Of a stretch of 8,649 bases of DNA, positions 1-7,014 are shown in pieces. The position numbers and the translations under genes are program-made. This DNA comes from JADJQU01 sp035490315 (GTDB taxonomy: Bacteria; Planctomycetota; UBA1135; GCA-002686595), in assembly GCA_035490315.1 (NCBI GenBank), contig DATHET010000070.1, forward strand, positions 1 through 8,649, read 5' to 3'. Below the pieces are notes generated by a model. The model was given only the letters and a program-made list of their open reading frames with translations. It was not told the origin of the DNA and did no database searches. The number at the start of each line of letters is the position of its first letter. The first letter of the stretch is position 1.

Positions 1-2
1 CG

Positions 3-1331
3 GCCGCGGGCGCCATCGTGCGAGTCTACGAGCACGCGCTGAGCCCCAGTTTCATCACGATGGGGCAGTACGACGACCCGAGCGTGTTCGGATCGCCACT
101 CGCCGTCACCGACGCGGCGGGCAATTACGAGATCGAGCAGGTCTGGCCCGGCGAAGTTCATGCCTACGCCAGCCCGCCGCGCAAGGTGCAGCAGTTCAGC
201 CCGGAATTCCACGCGGAGGCCGTGCTCCATCCTGTCGCGGGGGAGCGCACCGTCTGGGATCCCGTGCTCGAGCCCGGTCGCACGATCCGCGGGTACGTGC
301 GCTATTCGGACGGCGCGCCGATGGCCAATGTGTTCGTGAACGCGGCCGAGAAGGACGCCACCGAGCACCGCACGATGTACGTCGGCGAAGAAGGGCGCTT
401 CGAATTCTTCAATCTAGCGACGGGGCCATTCACGGTCGATGTGCAGCTCTTTTCGGCGCCCCCGGAAAGCGAACCGCTGTTCAAGGACGGGGTCTATCCG
501 GACGGCGTCGAATTCGATCTCGTCGCAAGCTACCCGAGTCCCGAGAAGAACCCGTCCGCGAAGGTGCGCGGAAAGTTCGCGGACCCGCTCGGGCGTTTCT
601 CGAAGACGCTCACGCCGACACTCGAAACACCACGCGGCACCGGCCACTACGCCCACAGCAGCGACGAGTCCGGATTCGAGTTCCGAGGAATGGCCGCGGG
701 GCGCTATCGCCTCGTCGGACACTTCGGCGAGGAGCTCGGGTTCGTCAGCGAATCCTTCGAGCTGCGAGCTGGCGACGATCTCGACCTCGGCACGCTCGTG
801 GTGGCGGCAGGAGCTTCCCTGACCCTGCGCTTGCGCCGAGCGCCGGGTCTCGAAGGCATGAAGATCCAAGGCTACCTGCACTATCGCGACACGATGAGGA
901 ACACCACGCTCGACTTTTCGAGCTCGGAAGAAGTCGTGCTGAAGAATCAGACGCTGGGCTTCTACGAGTTGAAGCTCTACGAGAGCCAGAAATCCGCGCA
1001 GGTGATGCGCCATCTCGAGCTGAAGGGGGACCTGGAGCTGGACTTGCCCGTGCTTCCCTACCTGCCGCGCGAGATCGAGTTCGCGTTCGATCCGCAGAAG
1101 GCGCGCGGTCGTCTGCACCTGACGATCCACGATGCAGGCGGCGAGCTGTTCGAGGACACGACCTTGTTCAATCGATGGAGCGACCATTCGCCCTTCCGGG
1201 TCCATTACAACATGCCCGCCGGGCACTTCACGGTTCGCGCGGAGACCTCGAGCGGACTGGTCGCGAGCGGCGAAATCCACGTGGAATTCCCGGGTGAAGG
1301 GCTGGAGACGCTGCATTTCGAATTGAAGTGA
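3..1331 (+). CDS. Carboxypeptidase regulatory-like repeat protein (5' end missing)
   Basis: The reading frame is open from the left edge to a TGA at 1329-1331, giving 442 residues. The GTG at 18 is probably not the start: the codons before it read AAGAI and continue into a beta strand typical of this fold (AAGAIVRVYE), so the gene begins upstream. At least three units resemble carboxypeptidase regulatory-like (CarboxypepD_reg, transthyretin-like) domains. The first is at fragment residues 1-60 (TDAAGNYEIEQVWPGEV), the second at about 88-150 (GRTIRGYV, then EGRFEFFNLATGPFTVDV), the third at about 184-270 (DESGFEFRGMAAGRYRLVGH). Later stretches ending in AGHFTVRAE look like more divergent beta-sandwich units. 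Such units usually form rods in exported or surface proteins; no catalytic residues are visible. The signal peptide, if any, lies outside the window. A membrane glycosyltransferase gene follows after 72 bases. The fold class is fairly sure; the function is unknown. Confidence 0.8.
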   Translation, partial: AAGAIVRVYEHALSPSFITMGQYDDPSVFGSPLAVTDAAGNYEIEQVWPGEVHAYASPPRKVQQFSPEFHAEAVLHPVAGERTVWDPVLEPGRTIRGYVRYSDGAPMANVFVNAAEKDATEHRTMYVGEEGRFEFFNLATGPFTVDVQLFSAPPESEPLFKDGVYPDGVEFDLVASYPSPEKNPSAKVRGKFADPLGRFSKTLTPTLETPRGTGHYAHSSDESGFEFRGMAAGRYRLVGHFGEELGFVSESFELRAGDDLDLGTLVVAAGASLTLRLRRAPGLEGMKIQGYLHYRDTMRNTTLDFSSSEEVVLKNQTLGFYELKLYESQKSAQVMRHLELKGDLELDLPVLPYLPREIEFAFDPQKARGRLHLTIHDAGGELFEDTTLFNRWSDHSPFRVHYNMPAGHFTVRAETSSGLVASGEIHVEFPGEGLETLHFELK

Positions 1332-1350
1332 AGAGCATCGCGTCGGCTCG

Positions 1351-1364
1351 GATCCTCGAGGATC
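1351..1364. other. 14-base perfect palindrome in the intergenic spacer
   Basis: GATCCTCGAGGATC is a perfect palindrome in the 72-base spacer between the repeat-protein gene and the glycosyltransferase gene. In RNA it could fold into a 5-bp stem with a 4-base loop, but no U-tract follows, so a Rho-independent terminator is not supported. It could be a protein-binding dyad or chance. No other clear signal is seen in 1332-1403. Confidence 0.3.
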
Positions 1365-1403
1365 GTTGATCGGCCCTCGCGCGGCGCTCAAGATGGCGCT
1401 TCG

Positions 1404-2888
1404 ATGAGCGAAACCCAGCCGCGAGCCAGCGCACCAGGCGCTCCTGGGTCGATCGCGCGGCCGCTTGTCTGGATAGCACTCGTGGCTCTCGTGCTGCGCC
1501 TGATCGAAGCCTTCGAGTCCAGCCTGTGGCTCGACGAGCTGCACACCCTCTCGCACGCTTCGCAGCCGACTCTGTCCGCGGTCATCGAGCACGTGGGGGC
1601 AGAGTTCCACACGCCGCTGTTCTTCGCCTTCGTGCATTTCTTCGGCGGCTTCGAAGCCGGCGCCTGGCTGCGCGCGATTCCGATCGTCTCCAGTGTCGCG
1701 ATGCTCTGGCCGATGGCGCTGGTCGCGCGCGATTGCGGCCTGACCACCCGCTCGACGCTCTGCATGGCCTGGCTCTACGCCTGCATGCCGTACCAGATCC
1801 TGTACGGCACGGAGCTGCGGCCCTACGCCTGGATCGGCTGGCTCGGCGTGCTCGCGTTCTACTTCGCGTTCAGCGAGCGCCGTTCGACTTTCCTTCGGCT
1901 CGCGTGCTTCTTCGCGAGCATCCTGCTGGGCCTCTTGACCCATCGCGTGATGGCCCTCGCGTTGCTCGCGATCGGCTGCGCGAGGCTGTTCACGAAGCGG
2001 CCGCGCTCGGTGCCGCTGTGGGGGCTGATCGTCTCGGGAACCCTCGCGGTCGCCGGATTCCTGCCTTGGCTGATCGGCTTCGCGAAAAAAGCGACCGAGC
2101 TCCGCTTCGATTACCAGGAAAGCGTCGGCGGCTACCACCTGCGGCCGACGCTGGTCAAAGAGCTGCTCGCCCTGCCCTCGCGACTCGTCACGCCGTACAT
2201 GCGCGAGCTCGGAGGCCTGTGGGGGATTCTGGCCCTGGTCTCCGCCGCGGCCTTCGCGCTCACCGCGCTCGCCTTGATCGTGCTGGCCTGGCGCGGCAGA
2301 AAGAACCGTGAAGCGTCGCCCGTGTTGCGCGGTGTGCTGATCTTCGCCGTCGCGCAGTTCGTGATCACCACGGCCTTCGCCGTGTGGACCTGGGATCGCG
2401 TGCCCTTGCAGTACTACACGCCGATGGCCTGGACGATTCCCCTGCTGCTCGCCGCCTGCATCGATCGCGCAGGCCACACGAGAATCCTCGCGATCGCGCT
2501 CGGCGCGACCTGCTTCCTGATGGGGATCGCCCTGGTCGGCGGAAAATCGCGCGAGGACATGCGCGGCGCGATCGCGGCCGTGCGCAAGGCAGGCGCCGAG
2601 ATCGAGAAATCCGGCGGCAAGCCGGTGTACACCGCGCTCCTGACGCAGCCGCCGCAGTTCGAGCACACGCTTCCCTATCGCGCCTACGCCCGCGATCTAG
2701 AGCCCGTCGCGCCCGATCGCGTGCCGCGTCCCGGCGAAGCCGACTTCGCGCGGCCCTTGATCGTCCTGCGGCGCGTCATGCCGATGGGCAACGAGGACTG
2801 GCTGCCGATCACGACCGGCCGAACGATCGCGAGCGAGGTCAAGATCGATCGCTACCTGACGGTCTACGTGTTCACGCCGCAGCCCTGA
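1404..2888 (+). CDS. Family 39-type (GT-C fold) membrane glycosyltransferase
   Basis: The product is a 494-residue integral membrane protein. A short polar N-terminus precedes the first membrane segment (about 20-36). About nine more hydrophobic stretches follow, near 88-107, 118-133, 141-157, 163-184, 207-226, 272-296, 308-327, 340-353 and 360-379, and then a soluble tail of about 115 residues. Key motifs fit GT-C enzymes of the PMT/ArnT-like group: an acidic pair in the first outer loop (SLWLDELHT, D44/E45) and an E-x-R-x-Y motif (TELRPYAW, 137-144). Such enzymes move a sugar from a polyprenyl-phosphate donor to a lipid, glycan or protein on the outer face of the membrane. Donor and acceptor cannot be read from sequence. 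The tail begins REDMRGAIAAVRKAG, resembling the tail of many bacterial homologues. The ATG at 1404 lacks a convincing ribosome-binding site; an ATG at 1393 is out of frame. The gene may be cotranscribed with the upstream repeat-protein gene. Its TGA abuts the stop of the convergent gene. Confidence 0.82.
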   Translation: MSETQPRASAPGAPGSIARPLVWIALVALVLRLIEAFESSLWLDELHTLSHASQPTLSAVIEHVGAEFHTPLFFAFVHFFGGFEAGAWLRAIPIVSSVAMLWPMALVARDCGLTTRSTLCMAWLYACMPYQILYGTELRPYAWIGWLGVLAFYFAFSERRSTFLRLACFFASILLGLLTHRVMALALLAIGCARLFTKRPRSVPLWGLIVSGTLAVAGFLPWLIGFAKKATELRFDYQESVGGYHLRPTLVKELLALPSRLVTPYMRELGGLWGILALVSAAAFALTALALIVLAWRGRKNREASPVLRGVLIFAVAQFVITTAFAVWTWDRVPLQYYTPMAWTIPLLLAACIDRAGHTRILAIALGATCFLMGIALVGGKSREDMRGAIAAVRKAGAEIEKSGGKPVYTALLTQPPQFEHTLPYRAYARDLEPVAPDRVPRPGEADFARPLIVLRRVMPMGNEDWLPITTGRTIASEVKIDRYLTVYVFTPQP

Positions 2889-2891
2889 TCA
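2886..2891. other. Back-to-back stop codons of two convergent genes
   Basis: The hexamer TGATCA holds the + strand stop (TGA, 2886-2888) and the - strand stop (TGA read from 2891 to 2889) with no base between them. There is no intergenic space, so any terminator for either gene must lie inside the other gene and the mRNA 3' ends probably overlap. Confidence 0.9.
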
Positions 2892-5486
2892 CGGCCCCAG
2901 CGTGTACTCCAGCCCATCGGAGAGCTGCGTGTTGTTCGGCGGAGCGAAGCCCGGATCGCGGCCCCAGAACTGGCAATTGACCGCGCTTCCGACCGAGCGC
3001 AGCGACGGAGGAGGCAAGCCGCCGAGCAGGCCGTGAGCGAAGGCATTCATGTCGATCGCGAAGACACCGCTGCAGTCGTTGCCGACGGGTGAACCGCCCG
3101 AGTTCAACCCGGGGGTGCGGCGGATCGGTTGGCGCACGCAGAGTGTTCCGCCGCTGAAAGGCAGGGCCGCGCGGCCGAACAAGCTGTAGAGCAGGAGCCC
3201 GACTTTCTTGTTGCGCGCCTGGAAGCAGCTCACGGTGAATCCCGATGTGGCCGCCGCGCTCGGAATTCCGCTGGCAGCGATCGCGGGCAGGCAGCCCAGC
3301 GAATTGATCTTCGCCGCGCAATACGCATGGGGCACGCCGACGACCAGCTGGTTGGGATGCACGGTCAGGCCCGAGAGACTGCCGTAGTGAGCGACGACGA
3401 CCTCGCGCTTGCCGTCGTTCTCCAGATCGATCGTGGCCAGACTGTCCGTGCGCGTCGATCCGCTGTAGGCGCGGCAGCTCGAGGTGAAGCCGCCGGAGCC
3501 GTTGCCCAGCATCACGACCAGGTCGTTCGCGAACGTGTCCAGGGCGACGACGTCGACGGTGCCGTTGCCGTCGAGATCCGCCACCACGGGCACACCGCCG
3601 GGAATCGGTGGCGAGATCGGCAGCTGCGTGAAACCACCCAGGCCGTCGCCGGCGAGCACGTTCGTCACGTAGCTCGTCGACACGACGAGATCGAGCTTCG
3701 AGTCGCCGTTGAGGTCGGCGAGCTTCGCGTCGCCGGAAACATTTGCGCTGAGGAAATGCGTTGTGAATGCGCCGCCACCCTGGGACATGGCGACCATCGG
3801 GGGCGAGTTGTAGAGCAACGCGACGATGTCATCGTCGAAGAGCCCATCGAGGTCGCCGACCACGACGGAGAACACCGGGAAGCCCGTCACGAGCTGGATC
3901 GAAGGCCCGAAACCGCCATTGCCGTCGCCCGGCATGATCTCCAACCGCGTGCCGGTTGGATTGGGTTGGCCATACACCCACTCACCGATCGCGATGTCGC
4001 CCAGGCCGTCGCCGGTCAGCTCGCCCGTGTCGAACGAGATGAACGGGAACGTGGTCGGGGTCGAGGTGGGGAGCACGAACGCGCCGCTGCCGGTGCCGCG
4101 CAGAGTGCCGACGGAGACGACGTCACTCAGCCAGAGATCGGCGATGCCGTCGCTGTCGACCTGCCCCAGGAGCAGCTTCACGGCGAGCAGGGGAGCCACG
4201 GAAGTCACCGGGGGCCCGAGTCCGCCCTGGCCATTGGCGAGCCGCGCGATCACCACCTGGCTGGAGCCGCCGTACACCACGTCGTCGAAGGCATCCGCGT
4301 CGAGACGTCCCGACTGGAGTCCCGGATAGCCGAGCCATTGCGGCTCGTCGGCGCGCAAGTGCTCGGGCGTGCGCAGGCCGCCGTGACCATCGCCCAGGAG
4401 GTAGACCATGCCTCCGAGGTCGATGCAGGCAAGATCGGGCGCTCCATCCCGATTGATGTCGCCGACGGCCATTCCCCCGGAGTTCTCACCCCCGGCGAAG
4501 AGCCGCCGCGGGGCGAAGACGCCTCCGCCTGCATTGCGGACGATCGCCACCTGCCCGAAATTGCCCGTGGCCGCGATGTCGAGCCGCCCGTCGCGGTCGA
4601 AGTCGGCGAGGTCGATGTCGATCGGGTTGTTGCCCAGGTCCTCGGTGTGCACGGGAGTGAAGTTCCCCTGGCCATCCCCGAGCAGGATCGTGACGATCGA
4701 CGTGCTCGCGAGCACGAGGTCCTGGAAACCGTCGGCGTTCAGATCCGCGTGGAGGACCCGGTCGGTGAAAGGCACCGGCACCGCGATGCTCGCTTCGGGA
4801 GCGAAGGTTCCTCCGCCCAGTCCGCGGAAGAAGATCGCCGAGGTTCCATGGCGCGCCAGGACCAGGTCGACGATCGAATCCGCGTCGAACCTGGCCGCGG
4901 TCAGCTCACGGGGTTCCCCCGCGCCCGAGACCGGCAAAGAGCTGATCGGCGATCCGAAAACTCCGGTGCCGTTGTTGAGGCGCACGCTGACGCTGTGCGG
5001 GTAGATGGACGCCATCGCCATGTCCAGGTCGCCGTCCCCGTCGAGGTCGACGAGCTGAACGTCCACGATGTGGATCCCGCTAGCCACGCTCACCGGCGCC
5101 TGGAAGCTGCCGTCGCCGTTCCCGCGCCTGAGCGCGAGAGGAAAAGCGCCCGCGATCAGGTCCACGTCGTGATCCCCGTCGACGTCGCCGGCTGCAATCG
5201 CCTCGGTGATCGACAGCATCGGGAGCAGCGGAAGCGTGGCTGGATAGGATCCCGTGCTCGAGCGCATCGAGAGGTAGACCCCGGCGTCGTAGCCGCCCAT
5301 CGCGAAGTCGACGCCACCGTCCCCGTCGAAGTCCGCCGACACCATGCGCAAGCCGCCGTTGTTCGTGTTGGAGCGCGCGGGCTGCGCCAGGAGGCACGGC
5401 GTCTGTGCGCCAGCCTGGCCGAGGAGCAGGGTCGCGAAGACCAGCGGAACGAGACCAGGCGTGAACAGGTGCGATTGCGGCTGCAT
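2889..5486 (-). CDS. Secreted FG-GAP/VCBS repeat protein with shared C-terminal module
   Basis: The 865-residue product starts at ATG 5486-5484. The frame stays open upstream to 5894, but that extension overlaps the kinase gene and looks like non-protein, whereas residues 1-27 form a signal peptide (hydrophobic core LVPLVFATLLLG, likely cleavage after AGA at 27). A GGAG lies 10 bases before the ATG. Fourteen calcium-loop-like repeats begin near residues 52, 101, 147, 199, 248, 295, 343, 394, 442, 489, 545, 591, 637 and 687 (for example DFDGDGGVDFAMGG, DLDGDGDLDMAMAS), about 49 residues apart. FG-GAP/VCBS repeats form beta-propeller blades, so two seven-bladed propellers would fit. Several loops (DLDGLFDDD, ELTGDGLGD, DLENDGKRE) have lost ligands. 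Residues 722-865 form the C-terminal module shared with the exported protein at the right edge. An extracellular binding or structural role is likely; no enzyme motif is seen. The gene lies 118 bases after the kinase gene on the same strand. Confidence 0.85.
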   Translation of the reverse strand: MQPQSHLFTPGLVPLVFATLLLGQAGAQTPCLLAQPARSNTNNGGLRMVSADFDGDGGVDFAMGGYDAGVYLSMRSSTGSYPATLPLLPMLSITEAIAAGDVDGDHDVDLIAGAFPLALRRGNGDGSFQAPVSVASGIHIVDVQLVDLDGDGDLDMAMASIYPHSVSVRLNNGTGVFGSPISSLPVSGAGEPRELTAARFDADSIVDLVLARHGTSAIFFRGLGGGTFAPEASIAVPVPFTDRVLHADLNADGFQDLVLASTSIVTILLGDGQGNFTPVHTEDLGNNPIDIDLADFDRDGRLDIAATGNFGQVAIVRNAGGGVFAPRRLFAGGENSGGMAVGDINRDGAPDLACIDLGGMVYLLGDGHGGLRTPEHLRADEPQWLGYPGLQSGRLDADAFDDVVYGGSSQVVIARLANGQGGLGPPVTSVAPLLAVKLLLGQVDSDGIADLWLSDVVSVGTLRGTGSGAFVLPTSTPTTFPFISFDTGELTGDGLGDIAIGEWVYGQPNPTGTRLEIMPGDGNGGFGPSIQLVTGFPVFSVVVGDLDGLFDDDIVALLYNSPPMVAMSQGGGAFTTHFLSANVSGDAKLADLNGDSKLDLVVSTSYVTNVLAGDGLGGFTQLPISPPIPGGVPVVADLDGNGTVDVVALDTFANDLVVMLGNGSGGFTSSCRAYSGSTRTDSLATIDLENDGKREVVVAHYGSLSGLTVHPNQLVVGVPHAYCAAKINSLGCLPAIAASGIPSAAATSGFTVSCFQARNKKVGLLLYSLFGRAALPFSGGTLCVRQPIRRTPGLNSGGSPVGNDCSGVFAIDMNAFAHGLLGGLPPPSLRSVGSAVNCQFWGRDPGFAPPNNTQLSDGLEYTLGP
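2892..3323 (-). repeat. Copy 1 of a repeated C-terminal module (coding)
   Basis: This stretch encodes residues 722-865 of the FG-GAP protein, from YCAAKINSLGC to the C-terminus. It is homologous to 7799-8227, on the same strand. By hand alignment about 92 of 143 residues match. DNA blocks are also alike: 3018-3055 matches 7919-7956 at 35 of 38 bases, and 3279-3311 matches 8183-8215 at 31 of 33. Landmarks are IRRTPG, DCSGVF, DMNAFAHGLLGG and WGRDPGFAPP. Five cysteines are shared with copy 2 (723, 732, 754, 783, 805); a sixth at 838 is found only here. Confidence 0.9.
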
Positions 5487-5527
5487 GTCAGTGGCGCTCC
5501 ATGGATGCCCGCGTCGACGGTGGGAAT

Positions 5528-5554
5528 GGTCCGCGTCCCGAACGGACGCGCACC
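5528..5554 (-). other. GC-rich hairpin between kinase gene and FG-GAP gene
   Basis: CGCGTCC (5532-5538) and GGACGCG (5544-5550) form a 7-bp stem around a 5-base loop. After one mismatch three more pairs extend it (GGT 5528-5530 with ACC 5552-5554). It lies 51 bases past the kinase stop and 42 bases before the FG-GAP ATG. No T-run follows in the transcribed direction, so intrinsic termination is uncertain. It could be a terminator, an mRNA end-stabilising structure or a 5' leader element. The rest of 5487-5604 holds only a weak promoter candidate and the ribosome-binding site. Confidence 0.4.
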
Positions 5555-5559
5555 CATGC

Positions 5560-5587
5560 ATTGTGCACGCTTCCGCGAAAGTGTCGA
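5560..5587 (-). promoter_or_regulatory. Weak sigma-70-like promoter candidate for the FG-GAP gene
   Basis: On the - strand TCGACA (5587-5582; 5 of 6 match to TTGACA) is followed after 16 bases by CACAAT (5565-5560; 4 of 6 match to TATAAT). It lies in the 118-base gap after the kinase gene, so the FG-GAP gene could have its own promoter, with the hairpin at 5528-5554 in its leader. Promoter consensus in this group is poorly known and the match may be chance. Confidence 0.2.
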
Positions 5588-5604
5588 GCGCGGCCGGTCC
5601 GGCC

Positions 5605-7014
5605 TCAGTCCGAAGCGCGCGGCAGCCGCAGCGAGAATCGCACGCGCTCGTCCGCGACCAGCTCCGCGCTGATCCGACCGCCCCAGGAGCGCACCCAGGC
5701 ATCGACCAGCGCCAGGCCCAGGCCTGCGTGGGCATCGCCGTGGCGCGAGGAATCCTTGCGCCAGAAAGGCTCGAACAGATGGGTGAGGTCGCGTTGCTCG
5801 AGCTCGCCGCGTCCGTTCTCGCACTCGAAGAGCACCCATTCGCCGTCGCGCCGGGCGCGCAGCGTGATGCCGCTCGCCGCCGGCGCGTGGGCAATCGCGT
5901 TGTCGATCAGGTTGCGCAGCACCGATTCGATCAGCGTCGCATCCGCGCGCGCGAGCAGCGCGGGCTCGATCGAAGCCGTGATCCGCTTGCGTTGCTCGAC
6001 CGGCCTGGCCTCGAGCAGGCGAGTCAGGACCTGGGAGAAATCGATCGCCTGCAGCTCGCGCGGCGCGCTGGACTCCAAGGCGCGGGCGAAGGTCAGCAGG
6101 CTCTCGACCGTGTTCTGCATGCGGCCGGCGAGGGCCAGCACGTCCTGGGGCAGGCGGCCGCGCAGCTCATGCTCTTCGGGCCAGCGCGCGCAGACCTGCG
6201 CGAGGGTCTTCAGCTCGGCGAGCGGCGTGCGCAGCTCGTGGGCAGCGGCCGAGGTGAAGCGCCGCTCGCGCTCCAGGGCCGAACCGAGTCGCTCGATCAG
6301 CTCGTCGAGTCGCCAGCGGATGCCGGCGAGCTCGTGCGTGTCATGGCTCGTCGAAAACTCCACGTCGAGAGTCTCCGGCGTGACCGCGTCGACTTCCTTG
6401 GCGAGCTGCGTCAGCGGCGCGAGCCCGCGCGCGAGCGACCAGCGGATCGAGAGCACGACGATCACCGACAGGGCAACTCCACCCAGGATCAGCCCGATGC
6501 TCAAGGCGCGACGAACCGCGTCGAGGTCCTCCAGACCCTGGGCGAGTGTGAGGCGCATCGGAGGCTCGTCCGATTCTCCGATCAGCTCGCCTTCCTTCTC
6601 GAGCTGCGGTCGAACCAGCATGGTCACGGCTCGACCATGGCGACCGTCGGGCAGACGGATGTCCCAAGGGCTGCTGCGGTCCTCGATCGGTTGTCCCAGG
6701 TCGGCGAGGTCGTCCGTGCCCAGCGACAGCGACCGGCGGAACACGCTGCCGTCGTTGAGGCACAGCTCGAAGTACTCGGGCGCGCGCTTGCGCGAGTACT
6801 CGGGCATCAAGTCGTCCTCGAACTCGAACTCGAGCATCGCCTCGTCGCGGTGCAGGAGCGCGGCGAAGACACTGGCCTTCGTGTTCAAGGCCGCGTCGAT
6901 GTGCCTCTGGAGATAGCGATCGATCCCGAAGTAGACCGCTCCGGCAACCAACGTGTACGCGGCGAGCACGGCGGCCGTGGTCAGCCGCGACGAACGGATG
7001 AAGATCGAGTTCAC
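5605..7014 (-). CDS. Two-component sensor histidine kinase
   Basis: The 469-residue membrane kinase is the partner of the response regulator just upstream. The GTG start at 7014-7012 overlaps the regulator stop as GTGA, indicating translational coupling; the frame is open to 7122, but that extension lies inside the regulator gene. Segments in order: TM1 (about 11-31), an extracytoplasmic sensor domain (32-169), TM2 (about 170-190), HAMP linker (about 191-243), HisKA with H-box RRFTSAAAHELRTPL and phospho-acceptor H259, then the ATPase domain with N-box RNLIDNA (367-373), a G1-like ENGRG (399-403), F-box LFEPFW (413-418) and G2 GLGLALV (431-437). The layout is that of the QseC/TctE-like class. 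The sensor domain starts with an acidic stretch (LEFEFEDDLMPEY, 61-73) followed by YFELCLNDGS, resembling the 2CSK_N type of sensor domain (from memory). The G1 aspartate appears replaced by glutamate, but the other boxes are intact, so an active enzyme is expected. The stimulus is unknown. Confidence 0.93.
   Translation of the reverse strand: MNSIFIRSSRLTTAAVLAAYTLVAGAVYFGIDRYLQRHIDAALNTKASVFAALLHRDEAMLEFEFEDDLMPEYSRKRAPEYFELCLNDGSVFRRSLSLGTDDLADLGQPIEDRSSPWDIRLPDGRHGRAVTMLVRPQLEKEGELIGESDEPPMRLTLAQGLEDLDAVRRALSIGLILGGVALSVIVVLSIRWSLARGLAPLTQLAKEVDAVTPETLDVEFSTSHDTHELAGIRWRLDELIERLGSALERERRFTSAAAHELRTPLAELKTLAQVCARWPEEHELRGRLPQDVLALAGRMQNTVESLLTFARALESSAPRELQAIDFSQVLTRLLEARPVEQRKRITASIEPALLARADATLIESVLRNLIDNAIAHAPAASGITLRARRDGEWVLFECENGRGELEQRDLTHLFEPFWRKDSSRHGDAHAGLGLALVDAWVRSWGGRISAELVADERVRFSLRLPRASD
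7011..7014 (-). other. GTGA start/stop overlap coupling regulator and kinase
   Basis: The kinase GTG (7014-7012) and the regulator TGA (7013-7011) share bases. A GAGG sits about 14 bases before the GTG, too far for a strong ribosome-binding site, so the kinase probably relies on ribosomes finishing the regulator. Confidence 0.85.

Noticed and set aside
414..2666. Open frame of 750 codons on the - strand across the first two genes
   Set aside because: Its composition is dominated by R, E, Q, G, H and A with no recognisable motif. It runs antisense to two well-supported genes and across their spacer.
1404..2888. Many CGATCG and GCGATCGC words in the glycosyltransferase gene, like the cyanobacterial HIP1 repeat
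   Set aside because: They are explained by frequent ATC, GAT and CGC codons in a GC-rich gene, and similar words occur across the window. No spacing pattern was seen.
3129..5672. Open frame of 847 codons on the + strand, antisense to the FG-GAP gene
   Set aside because: Its product is a run of R, E, D, H, V, A and Q with no hydrophobic core or domain. It mirrors the repeat-rich FG-GAP gene, which has a signal peptide, ordered repeats and a homologous C-terminus. High GC at codon position 3 leaves such antisense frames open.
5487..5894. N-terminal extension of the FG-GAP frame by 136 codons
   Set aside because: It would overlap the kinase gene by about 290 bases and reads as arginine, serine and alanine noise. 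The internal ATG at 5486 begins a proper signal peptide.
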